64,000 bases of DNA from an uncultured Ruminococcus sp. (GCA_934463425.1 CAKSJP010000001.1:73262-137261), one strand, 5' to 3'; positions 8,504-17,161 are shown, counted from the first letter of the stretch. Notes: generated by a model not told the origin, from the letters alone. Translations and numbers: made by a program.

Positions 8504-8914
8504 TTAACTCCGTTTGATAAAATGATTGCGGCAATTCGGACAGGTGATCTCGATTTTTCCCTTTCCCTTTGGAACACGCACTTTCTGTCCGCACTGAGGA
8601 CATTGGAAGATCCGATGTGTTTTATCCGTGTTCTTTTTTCCGAAACAGTTCCGGATGGGCGCAGTCAGTTCCAGGAACTTTTGGTTTTCTGCCTGTCTGC
8701 GCGCAATATTTCTGGAAAAAATGCGGTAGTAGGAATAGATAAGCACCGCAATGGCAATCAGGTTACAGATGGCGTTTGCAGCGCTGCTTCGGCTTGTGAA
8801 AATGGCAATCAGCAGAAAAAACAGAAACACGCCGAAAAGCGCCTTGTTAAAAGAATCGTTTCCGCCGTATCTGCCCTGCATAAATCGTATCAGGCGTTCT
8901 CTCCAATTTGACAT
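8504..8914 (-). CDS. Membrane protein with C-terminal zinc ribbon
   Basis: The start at MSNWRERL (136 residues) is chosen because AAGGAGG lies eight bases upstream; the longer open frame has no such site. A basic N-terminus leads into two membrane segments at about 24-40 and 46-65. A cytosolic tail ends in a zinc ribbon, FQCPQCGQKVRVPKGKGKI...TCPNCR, with two CxxC pairs. No enzyme motif is seen. It is the first gene of the three-gene operon and is six bases from the DUF5685 gene. Both lie in front of a J-protein gene, suggesting a membrane-associated complex, which is inference. Confidence 0.8.
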   Translation of the reverse strand: MSNWRERLIRFMQGRYGGNDSFNKALFGVFLFFLLIAIFTSRSSAANAICNLIAIAVLIYSYYRIFSRNIARRQAENQKFLELTAPIRNCFGKKNTDKTHRIFQCPQCGQKVRVPKGKGKIEITCPNCRNHFIKRS

Positions 8915-8988
8915 AGAGCCGTCCTCCTTTTTGAAGCAGCACCGCGGAAAAATTTGCTGTGCCGCTGACATTCATGGATATAAGATTT

Positions 8989-9017
8989 ATTATAGCATAC
9001 TTTATTAGAAATGAAAA
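8989..9017 (-). promoter_or_regulatory. Promoter of the zinc-ribbon/DUF5685/J-protein operon
   Basis: Minus-strand TTTTCA (complement of 9012-9017), a 17-base spacer and an extended TGCTATAAT (complement of 8989-8994) lie 75 bases upstream of the first gene. Confidence 0.7.
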
Positions 9018-9118
9018 GCAGATTTTCCAAATTTTCATGTAATTTTCAGAAAGCAAATTTTTCAGAGTGTTTTATTCTGCTAAAGCGGTATTTTTTAAAG
9101 AATATTCAGAAATGCTTC

Positions 9119-9148
9119 TTGAAGCCGGAAAGATTTTCATGCTACAAT
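9119..9148 (+). promoter_or_regulatory. Promoter of the Nudix gene
   Basis: TTGAAG (9119-9124), an 18-base spacer and an extended TGCTACAAT ending at 9148. Confidence 0.55.
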
Positions 9149-9250
9149 AAATAAGATAGAATAAATGAAGACAGCACCGCAGATAAGCGTCTGCAGGTAG
9201 AAGAATTGTGGTCGGCGTAAGCGCAGCGGCGGAAAGGGAAGTGGCTGAAT

Positions 9251-9745
9251 ATGGAAATTCTGGATATTTATGATGAAAAAGGCAATCGAACCGGCAGAAC
9301 TGCAGAACGAAGTACATTCCTTCCGAAAGGAGATTACTTTCTCTGTGCTCATGTGATCCTGGAAAATCAGGATGGACTTTTTCTGATCCAGAAGCGGTCG
9401 GACAAAAAACCAACGCGTCCCGGGCAGTGGGACATCACCGCAGGGGCAGTAGATGCCGGAGAAACCAGTCTGGACGGTGCACTGCGGGAGGCGAAAGAGG
9501 AAATCGGACTGACGCTGCCGCGGGATCAGATGCAGTTTCTTTTTCGGGATCGTCGCCGGAGCTGCTATCATGATGTTTACTATATTAAAATGCCCTTTTC
9601 TTTAAAGGACTGTACGATGCAGGAAACAGAAGTTCAGGCGCTGGATCTGGTTTCAGAAGAAAAACTGCTCCGGCTGGTAGATCAGATGGCACATCGTTCT
9701 TCCAATTATAAGCGGCAGCTGGAGCGATTTTTGGAGCACCGCTGA
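9251..9745 (+). CDS. Nudix hydrolase
   Basis: A 164-residue cytosolic Nudix protein. The Nudix box runs GAVDAGETSLDGALREAKEEIGL, matching Gx5Ex7REUxEExGU exactly, so it should cleave a nucleoside-diphosphate-linked (or prenyl diphosphate-like) substrate with Mg2+. The N-terminus MEILDIYDEKGNRTG and the segment LIQKRSDKKPTRPGQWDITAGA resemble the YfcD/isopentenyl diphosphate isomerase-like branch of the superfamily, but the true substrate cannot be told. It is a single-gene unit, divergent from the DUF5685 operon. The ATG at 9251 lies after a purine-rich GGAAAGGGAAG site. Confidence 0.88.
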   Translation: MEILDIYDEKGNRTGRTAERSTFLPKGDYFLCAHVILENQDGLFLIQKRSDKKPTRPGQWDITAGAVDAGETSLDGALREAKEEIGLTLPRDQMQFLFRDRRRSCYHDVYYIKMPFSLKDCTMQETEVQALDLVSEEKLLRLVDQMAHRSSNYKRQLERFLEHR

Positions 9746-9774
9746 GAAAATTCAAAAATATCCGCGTTAGGGTA

Positions 9775-9803
9775 TTGTAAAATGTCTGAAAAGGTGGTAT
9801 AAT
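9775..9803 (+). promoter_or_regulatory. Promoter of the glycosyltransferase gene pair
   Basis: TTGTAA (9775-9780), a 17-base spacer and an extended TGGTATAAT ending at 9803. It leaves a leader of about 90 bases before the chosen start. Confidence 0.65.
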
Positions 9804-9900
9804 AAATAAAGGCGTGTCATGGAAACGAAAAAAAGTTGGTGGGATGCGCGAAATAAAACAGTTGATTTTCAAGGGAAGCTGTGAAACGGAAGGGAATGCC

Positions 9901-10866
9901 ATGAAAAAAATTTCGATTGTTGTGCCGTGTTACAACGAGCAGGAGGTTCTGCCGCTGTTTTACATAGAAATTCAAAAGGTAATGGAGCAGATTCAGTCAG
10001 AACATGGAGATACCGATTTTGAACTGCTGTTCATCAATGACGGCTCACGGGATGGCACGCTTGTGAAACTGCGGGAACTGGCAAAGCAGGATGAGCGCGT
10101 GCGGTATATTTCGTTTTCCCGGAATTTTGGCAAAGAATCCGGAATGTATGCCGGACTGGAAAACGCCACGGGAGATTATGTTGTCATTATGGATGCTGAT
10201 CTGCAGCATCCGCCGGCATTTCTGCCGAAGATGTATAACATCGTTCTGAGCGGTGATTATGATTGTGCGACAACGCGCCGTGTCAGCCGAAAAGGCGAGC
10301 CAAAGCTGCTTTCATGGTTTTCCCGGAAGTTTTACAAGATCATGAAACGGATCTCGCAGACTGAGATCGTAGACGGCGCACAGGATTTCCGCTTTATGAC
10401 GCGGCAGATGGTCGATGCCATCCTGTCGATGAAGGAGTACAACCGGTTTTCCAAAGGCATTTTCAGCTGGGTCGGATTCCGTACGAAATATATTGAATAT
10501 GAGAATGTAGAACGCGCAGCAGGCACGAGTACCTGGTCCTTCTGGAAGCTGTTCCGTTATGCACTGGACGGATTCTTTGCATTTTCCACAGCACCTCTGA
10601 CCATTTCTTCTATCTTAGGCGTGGCAAGCTGTCTGGTAGCTTTTGTAATGATCCTGATTATTATTATCAAGAAGCTGGCGTTCGGCGATCCGGTACAGGG
10701 ATTTGCGACTCTGATCTGTGCGATTTTCTTTATGGGCGGCTTACAGCTGTTCTGTGTTGGCATTGCTGGTCAATATCTGGCAAAAACTTATCTGGAGACC
10801 AAAAAGCGTCCGATTTATCTGGTACAGGAAACCGAAAAGGATGCCCGCAAATCACAAGAAGCCTGA
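9901..10866 (+). CDS. Family 2 glycosyltransferase, GtrB/polyprenyl-phosphate type
   Basis: The start is set at MKKISIVVPCYNEQE because the family domain begins there and a GGAAGGGA site precedes it; the open frame extends 29 codons further upstream. The 321 residues contain FINDGSRDGT and VIMDADLQHPP (the metal/nucleotide-binding Asp motif), then FRFMTRQ and the catalytic region. Two C-terminal membrane segments follow (about 232-262 and 270-298) before a basic tail. This is the layout of DPM1/GtrB enzymes that move a sugar from UDP-sugar to polyprenyl phosphate on the inner membrane face, for lipid-linked sugar or wall decoration. It is 15 bases upstream of a membrane-anchored protein gene in the same operon. 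Confidence 0.9.
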   Translation: MKKISIVVPCYNEQEVLPLFYIEIQKVMEQIQSEHGDTDFELLFINDGSRDGTLVKLRELAKQDERVRYISFSRNFGKESGMYAGLENATGDYVVIMDADLQHPPAFLPKMYNIVLSGDYDCATTRRVSRKGEPKLLSWFSRKFYKIMKRISQTEIVDGAQDFRFMTRQMVDAILSMKEYNRFSKGIFSWVGFRTKYIEYENVERAAGTSTWSFWKLFRYALDGFFAFSTAPLTISSILGVASCLVAFVMILIIIIKKLAFGDPVQGFATLICAIFFMGGLQLFCVGIAGQYLAKTYLETKKRPIYLVQETEKDARKSQEA

Positions 10867-10881
10867 GCAGGAGCGTTGCAG

Positions 10882-11823
10882 ATGAACAAACATACGCGAC
10901 TGGCGGCAGGAATCCTGGTCTTGGTTTTGATGATCTTGATTGTTGCAACAGTCAGCTTTTCTATGAACATTTCCAAAAAATCTGCCACAGCGCAAAACAG
11001 CGCCTCTGAAACCATTGTGAATCCTAACGGGAATGAGATCATTCAAGGAGACGATGGGCTTTATGGCGTAGCAGATGCAGCCGGCAACACGATTCTGGAG
11101 CCGGAATGGGAACGGCTGTCTTTTATCGGTACAGAGTATCTCGCTGCGGCGAAAGGAAATCGTGTGGGTGTACTGAATCTGGATGGAAATGTAGCTGCTC
11201 CTTTTGTATATCGCGATGTGTATGCGCTGACGGATTTTTATTATTTAGCAGAGCTGGCGGATAGCGACAAAGTGGTACTTTATGACCATGATTTCTGTGC
11301 TGCTGACGCAATGCTGTGGGACGGCAGCACATGGGAAAAGCCGCTGCTGACGTTGAACTGCGGAACAGATGCCTTTCAGTACTCTTTGGAAAAGGAGATC
11401 CTTCAGTTGGTTCGGGTTGAACTTTTCCGAAAAACAGATGCTGTCTCTTTTACTGCATCTGCAGAAAAAACAGACGCTGCGGCACTGATGCCGGAAGAAT
11501 GGATTCGGTGCGCAGATATGATGGCAGAATTTTTGGAAATGATAAAAACGCAAAATTTTACCCGGATTTCTGATCTGACGGGGCAGGAAAATGAAAATGC
11601 TGTACTTGGCGGTGCGGTGCTTCAGGAGGAAAAGGCAGCGCGTGTGGAATCTGCGCTCTATCTGACAGTAGGTCAGAATGATGCCGGGATGCCAGTGCTG
11701 AACTGGCAGGCAGAGGTTGTGCTTCGCGGCAGCGAAAATGGAACGCAAACTCGCATATTGTCCGTGAACATGGAAAAAAACAACAAACAAAATTGGGTGA
11801 TAACAGAAGCAAAGTATACTTGA
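10882..11823 (+). CDS. Membrane-anchored WG-repeat-like protein
   Basis: I chose the ATG at 10882, eight bases after AGGAG, over a TTG six bases upstream. The 313 residues begin with a basic tip and one membrane helix (about 8-30), leaving the rest outside the membrane. Residues 50-115 hold tandem beta segments such as GDDGLYGVADAAGNTILEPEW and RVGVLNLDGNVAAPFVY, which look like degenerate WG/KWG repeats. The C-terminal part (about 200-313) is rich in Glu and Ala and may form an NTF2- or Cys-free beta module. I do not recognise a named family for the whole. It shares the transcript of the glycosyltransferase and may act in envelope glycan assembly. Confidence 0.75.
   Translation: MNKHTRLAAGILVLVLMILIVATVSFSMNISKKSATAQNSASETIVNPNGNEIIQGDDGLYGVADAAGNTILEPEWERLSFIGTEYLAAAKGNRVGVLNLDGNVAAPFVYRDVYALTDFYYLAELADSDKVVLYDHDFCAADAMLWDGSTWEKPLLTLNCGTDAFQYSLEKEILQLVRVELFRKTDAVSFTASAEKTDAAALMPEEWIRCADMMAEFLEMIKTQNFTRISDLTGQENENAVLGGAVLQEEKAARVESALYLTVGQNDAGMPVLNWQAEVVLRGSENGTQTRILSVNMEKNNKQNWVITEAKYT
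11815..11820 (+). promoter_or_regulatory. Possible -10 of the purine operon promoter
   Basis: TATACT overlaps the last codons of the upstream gene, with a weak TTGGGT -35 sixteen bases before it. It would give a 125-base leader for purE. Read-through from the upstream gene is an alternative. Confidence 0.35.
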
Positions 11824-11848
11824 TGCTTTGGATTCTGATTTCATATTT

Positions 11849-11922
11849 GCAGGGCGTTTTGTCCTGCGGCTGGTCTGTGAAAACAGGCTTTTCGGACAGC
11901 ACTGTGCACTGTGACAGTGCTG
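11849..11922 (+). promoter_or_regulatory. Structured leader upstream of purE
   Basis: Two hairpins lie in the 127-base gap: a 7-bp stem with arms 11849-11855 and 11861-11867, and a perfect 9-bp stem CAGCACTGT/ACAGTGCTG with arms 11897-11905 and 11914-11922. Neither has a T-tract, so they are not simple terminators. I do not recognise a guanine, PRPP or ZTP riboswitch core. Confidence 0.4.
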
Positions 11923-11950
11923 CTGCAACTCTGAATCTGGAGGAATACAT

Positions 11951-12451
11951 ATGTCAAAAAAAGTAGCAGTTATCATGGGCAGCGACAGCGATCTGCCGGT
12001 AGTAAAGGGTGCTCTGGAAGAACTGGATCGGTTCGCCATTCCCTACGAGGTGCATGTCATGTCGGCACACCGGACTCCGGCATTGGCAGCAGAGTTTGCG
12101 TCTAATGCCAAGAAAAACGGCTTTGGCGCAATCCTTTCCGCAGCTGGAAAGGCGGCGCATCTGGGCGGCGTTCTGGCAGCACATACTACATTGCCGGTGA
12201 TCGGCATTCCGGTAAAGTCGTCTACTCTGGATGGGTTGGATGCGCTGCTGGCAACGGTACAGATGCCGAAGGGCATCCCGGTGGCAACAGTTGCGATCGA
12301 CGGCGCAGCAAATGCCGCGATCCTCGCAGCACAGATGCTGGCACTGTCTGATCCGGAGCTTGATGCAAAGCTGGAGCAGATGAAAGCGGATATGGAACAG
12401 GGCGTAAAAGCAAAGGATGCAAAAATTTCAGCAGAATATAGCAACTGCTGA
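11951..12451 (+). CDS. purE: 5-(carboxyamino)imidazole ribonucleotide mutase (AIR carboxylase)
   Basis: PurE carries out the carboxylation step of IMP synthesis to give CAIR. The 166 residues show the nucleotide-binding start VAVIMGSDSDLP, the VMSAHRTP catalytic strand, the GKAAHLGGVLA loop and VQMPKGIPVATVAIDGAANAAILA. No purK is next to it, so it either uses N5-CAIR made elsewhere or acts on AIR and CO2 directly (class II); the sequence read alone does not settle this. It opens the purine operon. The ATG follows GGAGG by seven bases. Confidence 0.95.
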   Translation: MSKKVAVIMGSDSDLPVVKGALEELDRFAIPYEVHVMSAHRTPALAAEFASNAKKNGFGAILSAAGKAAHLGGVLAAHTTLPVIGIPVKSSTLDGLDALLATVQMPKGIPVATVAIDGAANAAILAAQMLALSDPELDAKLEQMKADMEQGVKAKDAKISAEYSNC

Positions 12452-12493
12452 GTCACAATAAATCAAATAATTTTATTTTTGGAGGAACAGAAA

Positions 12494-13213
12494 ATGGCTG
12501 ATTGGAAAAAAACAGAACAGCTCTATGAGGGCAAGGCAAAGAAAGTATATGCAACCGAAAATCCGGATGTGGTTATCGTTGATTATAAGGATGATGCAAC
12601 TGCATTCAACGGAGAAAAGAAGGGTACGATCGTTGGTAAGGGCGTGATCAACAACCGGATGTCCAACTACATCATGAAGCAGCTGGAAAAAGAAGGCGTT
12701 CCGACACACCTGGTAGAAGAACTGAGCGACCGTGAGACTGCTGTGAAAAGAGTTTCTATCGTGCCGCTGGAGGTTATTGTTCGTAATGTTGCGGCAGGCA
12801 GCTTCTCCAAGCGTATGGGCGTGGAAGAAGGTAAGGATCTGCTGTGCCCGATCCTGGAATTCAGCTACAAGTGTGATGAGCTGAATGATCCGTTCATTAA
12901 CGATGACTATGCACTGGCTCTGGGTCTGGCAACACAGGAAGAAATCGATACCATCAAGAATTATACCCGCAAGGTAAATGAAGTGCTGAAGAAGTTCTTC
13001 CTGTCCATCGGCATCCGTCTGATCGACTTCAAGATCGAATTTGGCCGCCTGTCTGACGGTACAATCATTCTGGCAGATGAGATCTCTCCGGATACCTGCC
13101 GTCTGTGGGACGTCAAGACCAACGAAAAGCTGGATAAGGATCGCTTCCGCAGAGATATGGGCGGTACCGAAGAGGCTTATCAGGAAGTCATGAAGCGTAT
13201 CTTCGGGGAATAA
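12494..13213 (+). CDS. purC: SAICAR synthase
   Basis: Joins CAIR and aspartate with ATP to form SAICAR. The start [19 protein letters not shown] at 12494 is preferred: GGAGGA lies eight bases upstream, whereas the longer frame begins within that site. The 239 residues include EGKAKKVY (ATP loop), [24 protein letters not shown] (substrate site), and [10 protein letters not shown] with [14 protein letters not shown], which are the standard bacterial PurC signatures. Three bases separate it from the PurF-like gene. Confidence 0.97.
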   Translation: MADWKKTEQLYEGKAKKVYATENPDVVIVDYKDDATAFNGEKKGTIVGKGVINNRMSNYIMKQLEKEGVPTHLVEELSDRETAVKRVSIVPLEVIVRNVAAGSFSKRMGVEEGKDLLCPILEFSYKCDELNDPFINDDYALALGLATQEEIDTIKNYTRKVNEVLKKFFLSIGIRLIDFKIEFGRLSDGTIILADEISPDTCRLWDVKTNEKLDKDRFRRDMGGTEEAYQEVMKRIFGE

Positions 13214-13216
13214 TTC

Positions 13217-14638
13217 ATGGGTGGCTTTTTTGGTGCAGTCTCGGCAAACGACTGTATTCTGGACGTATTTTATGGGACGGACTATCATTCGCATCTTGGG
13301 ACAAGACGGGGCGGTATGACATCCTATTCCGCAGATCTGGGATTCCAGCGGAATATTCACAGCATCGAAAATTCTCCTTTCCGGACAAAGTTCGAGAAAG
13401 ATGTTGAAAAAATGCGCGGTAATATCTGTATCGGCTGCATCAGCGATACAGATCCGCAGCCGATCATGGTGCGTTCCAAACTGGGCTTATATGCAGTTTG
13501 CTCTATTGGCATTATCCAGAACGCAAAGGCCCTTTCGGAAGAACTTCTGGAAAAGGGCTGTGCAAACTTTGAAACAATGAGTAGCGGTAATATCAACTCC
13601 GGCGGTTTGATCGGTGCGCTGATCGCGCAGAAGCCGACCTTTGTGGAGGGTATCCGCTATGCGCAAAGCAAGATCGAGGGCACAATGTCCCTGGTCATTA
13701 TGACAGAAGATGCTATCATTTGCGCACGGGATAAGGTGGGAAAGCTGCCGATTCTGATCGGAAAGCGTCCTGATGGATACTGCTTCTCATTTGAATCGTT
13801 TGCATATCAAAAGTTAGGGTACGAAACCTGTCACGAACTGAAAGCAGGGGAAATTACAAAACTGACCAAGGATGGCTATGAAGTGCTCTACGAAGGTACA
13901 GACGAAATGAAGATCTGTACTTTCCTGTGGACATACTACGGCTATCCCACTGCTTGTTATGAAGGTGTCAATGTTGAAATGATGCGTACCAAAAACGGCG
14001 AGATCATGGCGGAGAACGACATGAAAAACGGAAAGCTCCCGGATGTGGACTATGTCTGCGGCATTCCGGATTCCGGCGTTCCTCATGCCATCGGCTACGC
14101 CAATCGCAGCGGCATTCCGTTTGCGAGACCTTTTATCAAATATACACCTACATGGCCGAGAAGCTTTATGCCAGCCAATCAGTCCATGCGAAACCGGGTA
14201 GCGAAAATGAAGCTGATTCCTGTTCCGGAATTGATTCGGGGCAAGAAGCTCTTATTCGTGGATGACAGCATTGTTAGGGGCACACAGATGCGGGAAACTG
14301 TTGAGTTTCTCTATGAAAACGGCGCGAAGGAAATCCATATGCGTTCTGCCTGTCCGCCGATTATGTACGGCTGTAAATATCTGAACTTCTCCCGAAGCAC
14401 TTCGGAGATGGAATTGATCGCACGCCAGATCATTGATGAAAATGAAGGCGTCGCAGGTTTGCAGCATATTGACGAGTACAGCAACTCTAACACAGAGCGA
14501 GGAAAGCTGCTCCGGGATGAGATCTGCCGGCGTCTCCAACTGACGTCGCTGGAATTTCAATCGCTGGAAGGCACCATCCGTGCCGTAGGAAAGCCCGACT
14601 GCCAGCTGTGTTCGTATTGCTGGAACGGAAGGGAATGA
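13217..14638 (+). CDS. PurF-like amidophosphoribosyltransferase paralogue lacking the N-terminal Cys
   Basis: This 473-residue protein aligns end to end with the authentic PurF encoded next to it, but starts MGGFFGAVS where PurF has CGVFGVIS. The N-terminal glutaminase nucleophile is therefore replaced by Gly, and no propeptide Cys is available. The phosphoribosyltransferase half is intact: the PRPP loop LLFVDDSIVRGTQMRE is near residues 346-361. Cysteines matching the structural Fe-S ligands of Bacillus-type PurF are kept (KICTFLW, SACPPIMYGC, CQLCSYC). I infer an ammonia-dependent or regulatory subunit, perhaps partnered with PurF. From memory, similar Cys-less PurF proteins occur in Bacteroidetes and Clostridia. 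It lies three bases after purC and six bases before purF. The ribosome binding site (CGGGGAA) is weak. Confidence 0.85.
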   Translation: MGGFFGAVSANDCILDVFYGTDYHSHLGTRRGGMTSYSADLGFQRNIHSIENSPFRTKFEKDVEKMRGNICIGCISDTDPQPIMVRSKLGLYAVCSIGIIQNAKALSEELLEKGCANFETMSSGNINSGGLIGALIAQKPTFVEGIRYAQSKIEGTMSLVIMTEDAIICARDKVGKLPILIGKRPDGYCFSFESFAYQKLGYETCHELKAGEITKLTKDGYEVLYEGTDEMKICTFLWTYYGYPTACYEGVNVEMMRTKNGEIMAENDMKNGKLPDVDYVCGIPDSGVPHAIGYANRSGIPFARPFIKYTPTWPRSFMPANQSMRNRVAKMKLIPVPELIRGKKLLFVDDSIVRGTQMRETVEFLYENGAKEIHMRSACPPIMYGCKYLNFSRSTSEMELIARQIIDENEGVAGLQHIDEYSNSNTERGKLLRDEICRRLQLTSLEFQSLEGTIRAVGKPDCQLCSYCWNGRE

Positions 14639-14644
14639 TTGTAA

Positions 14645-16075
14645 TTGAAGACAGGTCTGCATGAAGAATGCGGCGTGTTCGGCGTGATCTCGCCTTATAC
14701 AACGGACGTTGCCACCATGACATATGTGGCGCTCTATGCGCTTCAGCACAGAGGGCAGGAAAGCTGCGGCATTGTAGTCAATGACCGGGGCGTTTTCTCC
14801 CACCATAAGGATCTCGGACTGGTGCCGGAGGTATTTAACCGCAGTCAGGTCGAAAAGCTCGGACAAGGGAATATTTCGATCGGTCATGTACGGTATTCTA
14901 CTACCGGAAAACCCAGCCGTTCCAATGCGCAGCCCATCGTTGTGCGCCATGTGAAAGGACCGATGTCTATTGCACATAATGGAAATCTGGTCAATGCACA
15001 TGAATTACGGCGTAAGTATGAACTGCGTGGTGCGATTTTTCATACGACAAATGATACTGAAGTCATCTCTTATGCAGTGACGGAACAGCGGCTCAAGCGT
15101 TCTTCTATCGAAGAAGCAGTGGAATATGCCATGTATGACCTGAAAGGCGCATATTCCCTGGTTGTAATGTCGCCGCAAAAGCTGATCGCTGCAAGAGATC
15201 CCAACGGCTTCCGTCCGCTCTGTATGGGGCGCTGTAAAGACGGCAGTGTGGTATTTGCATCGGAAACCTGTGCACTGGACAGTGTAGAGGCGACATTTGA
15301 ACGCGAACTGGATCCGGGAGAGATCGTTGTAGCAGACGGCAAGGAGATTCGATCCATCCGGACGCACTGCGGTCAGAAGCCGTCGCTCTGCGTATTTGAG
15401 TATGTGTATTTTGCACGCCCGGATTCTGTCATTAACGGCTGCACCGTGCACGATGCCCGCATCCGTGCCGGAAAGCTGCTTTGGAAAGAACATCCAGTGG
15501 ATGCAGACGTGGTGATCGGAGTTCCGGACAGCGGTCTGGATGCGGCACTGGGTCTGTCTCAGGCATCCGGCATTCCGTACGAGGTCGGCTTTATCAAGAA
15601 TCGCTATGTCGGCAGAACCTTTATTCAGCCGAATCAGAAGATGCGTACCAATTCTGTGCGGATCAAGCTGAACGTGGTGAAGAGTGTTGTTGCCGGAAAA
15701 CGCGTCATTCTGGTGGATGACAGCATTGTTCGCGGTACGACCTGTCAGCGTATTGTGAATCTATTGCGTGAAGCAGGCGCAAAAGAAGTGCATATGCGCA
15801 TTTCTTGTCCGCCGTTCACAAATCCGTGTCATTTCGGCGTGGATATTGACAGCAAAGAAAATCTCATTGCATGTCAGATGACGATCCCAGAGATTTGTGA
15901 GCATATTGGCGCTGACTCATTGGGCTATCTGAGCATCGAAGGCGTACAGTCTCTGGCAACGCCGGAAATGACACCGCAGACCGGCTTTTGTACGGCATGC
16001 TTCACCGGCAATTATCCCATCGAGGTGCCGGCAGAAATGCCAAAAGATAAATTTGAAAGCAAGATAGGCGAATAA
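14645..16075 (+). CDS. purF: Amidophosphoribosyltransferase
   Basis: The committed step of purine synthesis: PRPP and glutamine to 5-phosphoribosylamine. The TTG start is preferred because it follows GGAAGGGA and gives a short propeptide MKTGLHEE that is expected to be cleaved before Cys9 (CGVFGVIS), the glutaminase nucleophile. The 476 residues include QHRGQESCGI, HVRYSTTG and HNGNLVN of the glutaminase domain, the PRPP loop ILVDDSIVRGTT near 355-368, and cysteines at CVFEYVYF, SCPPFTNPC and CTACFTGNYP that match the 4Fe-4S ligands of Bacillus PurF. It lies directly after its Cys-less paralogue. Confidence 0.96.
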   Translation: MKTGLHEECGVFGVISPYTTDVATMTYVALYALQHRGQESCGIVVNDRGVFSHHKDLGLVPEVFNRSQVEKLGQGNISIGHVRYSTTGKPSRSNAQPIVVRHVKGPMSIAHNGNLVNAHELRRKYELRGAIFHTTNDTEVISYAVTEQRLKRSSIEEAVEYAMYDLKGAYSLVVMSPQKLIAARDPNGFRPLCMGRCKDGSVVFASETCALDSVEATFERELDPGEIVVADGKEIRSIRTHCGQKPSLCVFEYVYFARPDSVINGCTVHDARIRAGKLLWKEHPVDADVVIGVPDSGLDAALGLSQASGIPYEVGFIKNRYVGRTFIQPNQKMRTNSVRIKLNVVKSVVAGKRVILVDDSIVRGTTCQRIVNLLREAGAKEVHMRISCPPFTNPCHFGVDIDSKENLIACQMTIPEICEHIGADSLGYLSIEGVQSLATPEMTPQTGFCTACFTGNYPIEVPAEMPKDKFESKIGE

Positions 16076-16126
16076 CCGGAAATTGCGAAAGGCGGTTTCC
16101 CATCATACTTTGGAGGTAACACAAAA

Positions 16127-17161
16127 ATGGAAAGCTATTCGGAAAGCTATAAAAAGGCGGGCGTAGACGTCACTGCCGGTTACAAGGCAGTGGAACTGAT
16201 GAAGTCCCATATTGCCAGAACCATGACAGCAAATGTTCTGACGGACATTGGCGGCTTCGGCGGCCTCTATGCACTGGATGTGGCAGGAATGCAGCAGCCG
16301 GTACTGGTTTCCGGTACAGACGGCGTAGGAACCAAGCTGAAAATCGCCTTTCTGATGGATAAGCACACCACGATCGGTATCGACTGTGTTGCAATGTGCG
16401 TGAATGATATTATTTGCTGCGGCGCAAAACCGCAGTTCTTCCTGGACTATATTGCCCTGGGCAAGAATGTTCCGGAAAAGGTGGCATCCATCGTTTCCGG
16501 TGTGGCAGAGGGCTGTGTACAGTCCGGCTGTGCTCTGGTCGGCGGTGAAACTGCAGAAATGCCCGGTTTCTACCCGGAGGATGAATACGATGTTGCTGGT
16601 TTTGCAGTCGGTGTTGTCGATAAGAGCAAGATCCTGAACATGGACAGCCAGAAGGAAGGCGATGTGCTGATCGCACTGCAGTCCAGCGGTGTCCACTCCA
16701 ATGGCTTCTCTCTGATCCGCAACGTATTTACTGTGAATGAACAGAATCTGGCACGTCACTTTGCAGATCTGGGAACTACACTGGGCGAATGCCTGCTGAC
16801 ACCGACCAAGATCTATGTCAACGCGATTCAGAAGCTGCTGGCAGAGGTAACACCGAAGTCCATCGCACACATCACCGGCGGCGGTTTCTATGAGAACATT
16901 CCGCGTGCACTGAAAAAGGGTTTGTCTGCAAAAATCAGCCGCAGCGATGTTCAGGTTTTGCCGATTTTTGATCTGATTGCAAAGACCGGCAAGATTCCGG
17001 AGCACGATATGTTCAACACCTTTAATATGGGTGTCGGCATGATGGTATGTGTGGCGCAGGAGGATGCAGATAAGGCAATCCGCATTTTGAATGCAGCCGG
17101 CGAAAATGCCTATGTTCTGGGTGAACTGGTGGCATCTGACGAGGGTGTTATCCTCAAATAA
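16127..17161 (+). CDS. purM: Phosphoribosylformylglycinamidine cyclo-ligase (AIR synthetase)
   Basis: Closes FGAM to AIR using ATP. The 344 residues have the usual PurM layout: [19 protein letters not shown] at the start, [23 protein letters not shown] (the FGAM/ATP loop), [25 protein letters not shown] and [13 protein letters not shown], then the C-terminal glycine-rich [15 protein letters not shown]. The ATG is preceded by TTTGGAGGTAAC. A 51-base gap separates it from purF and a 21-base gap from purN. Confidence 0.97.
   Translation: MESYSESYKKAGVDVTAGYKAVELMKSHIARTMTANVLTDIGGFGGLYALDVAGMQQPVLVSGTDGVGTKLKIAFLMDKHTTIGIDCVAMCVNDIICCGAKPQFFLDYIALGKNVPEKVASIVSGVAEGCVQSGCALVGGETAEMPGFYPEDEYDVAGFAVGVVDKSKILNMDSQKEGDVLIALQSSGVHSNGFSLIRNVFTVNEQNLARHFADLGTTLGECLLTPTKIYVNAIQKLLAEVTPKSIAHITGGGFYENIPRALKKGLSAKISRSDVQVLPIFDLIAKTGKIPEHDMFNTFNMGVGMMVCVAQEDADKAIRILNAAGENAYVLGELVASDEGVILK

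Larger units (their letters stand above)
8915..9250. other. Divergent intergenic region
   Basis: This 336-bp AT-rich region contains the operon promoter on the minus strand and the Nudix promoter on the plus strand, each with a leader of 75-100 bases. I see no additional gene. Confidence 0.6.

Noticed and set aside
7237..8911. Plus-strand frames of 229 and 286 codons opposite the J-protein and DUF5685 genes
   Set aside because: Antisense to genes with strong ribosome binding sites and domain matches; they have no start signal of their own.
11824..11950. Purine riboswitch before purE
   Set aside because: Neither the guanine-riboswitch loop motifs nor the ZTP core are present.
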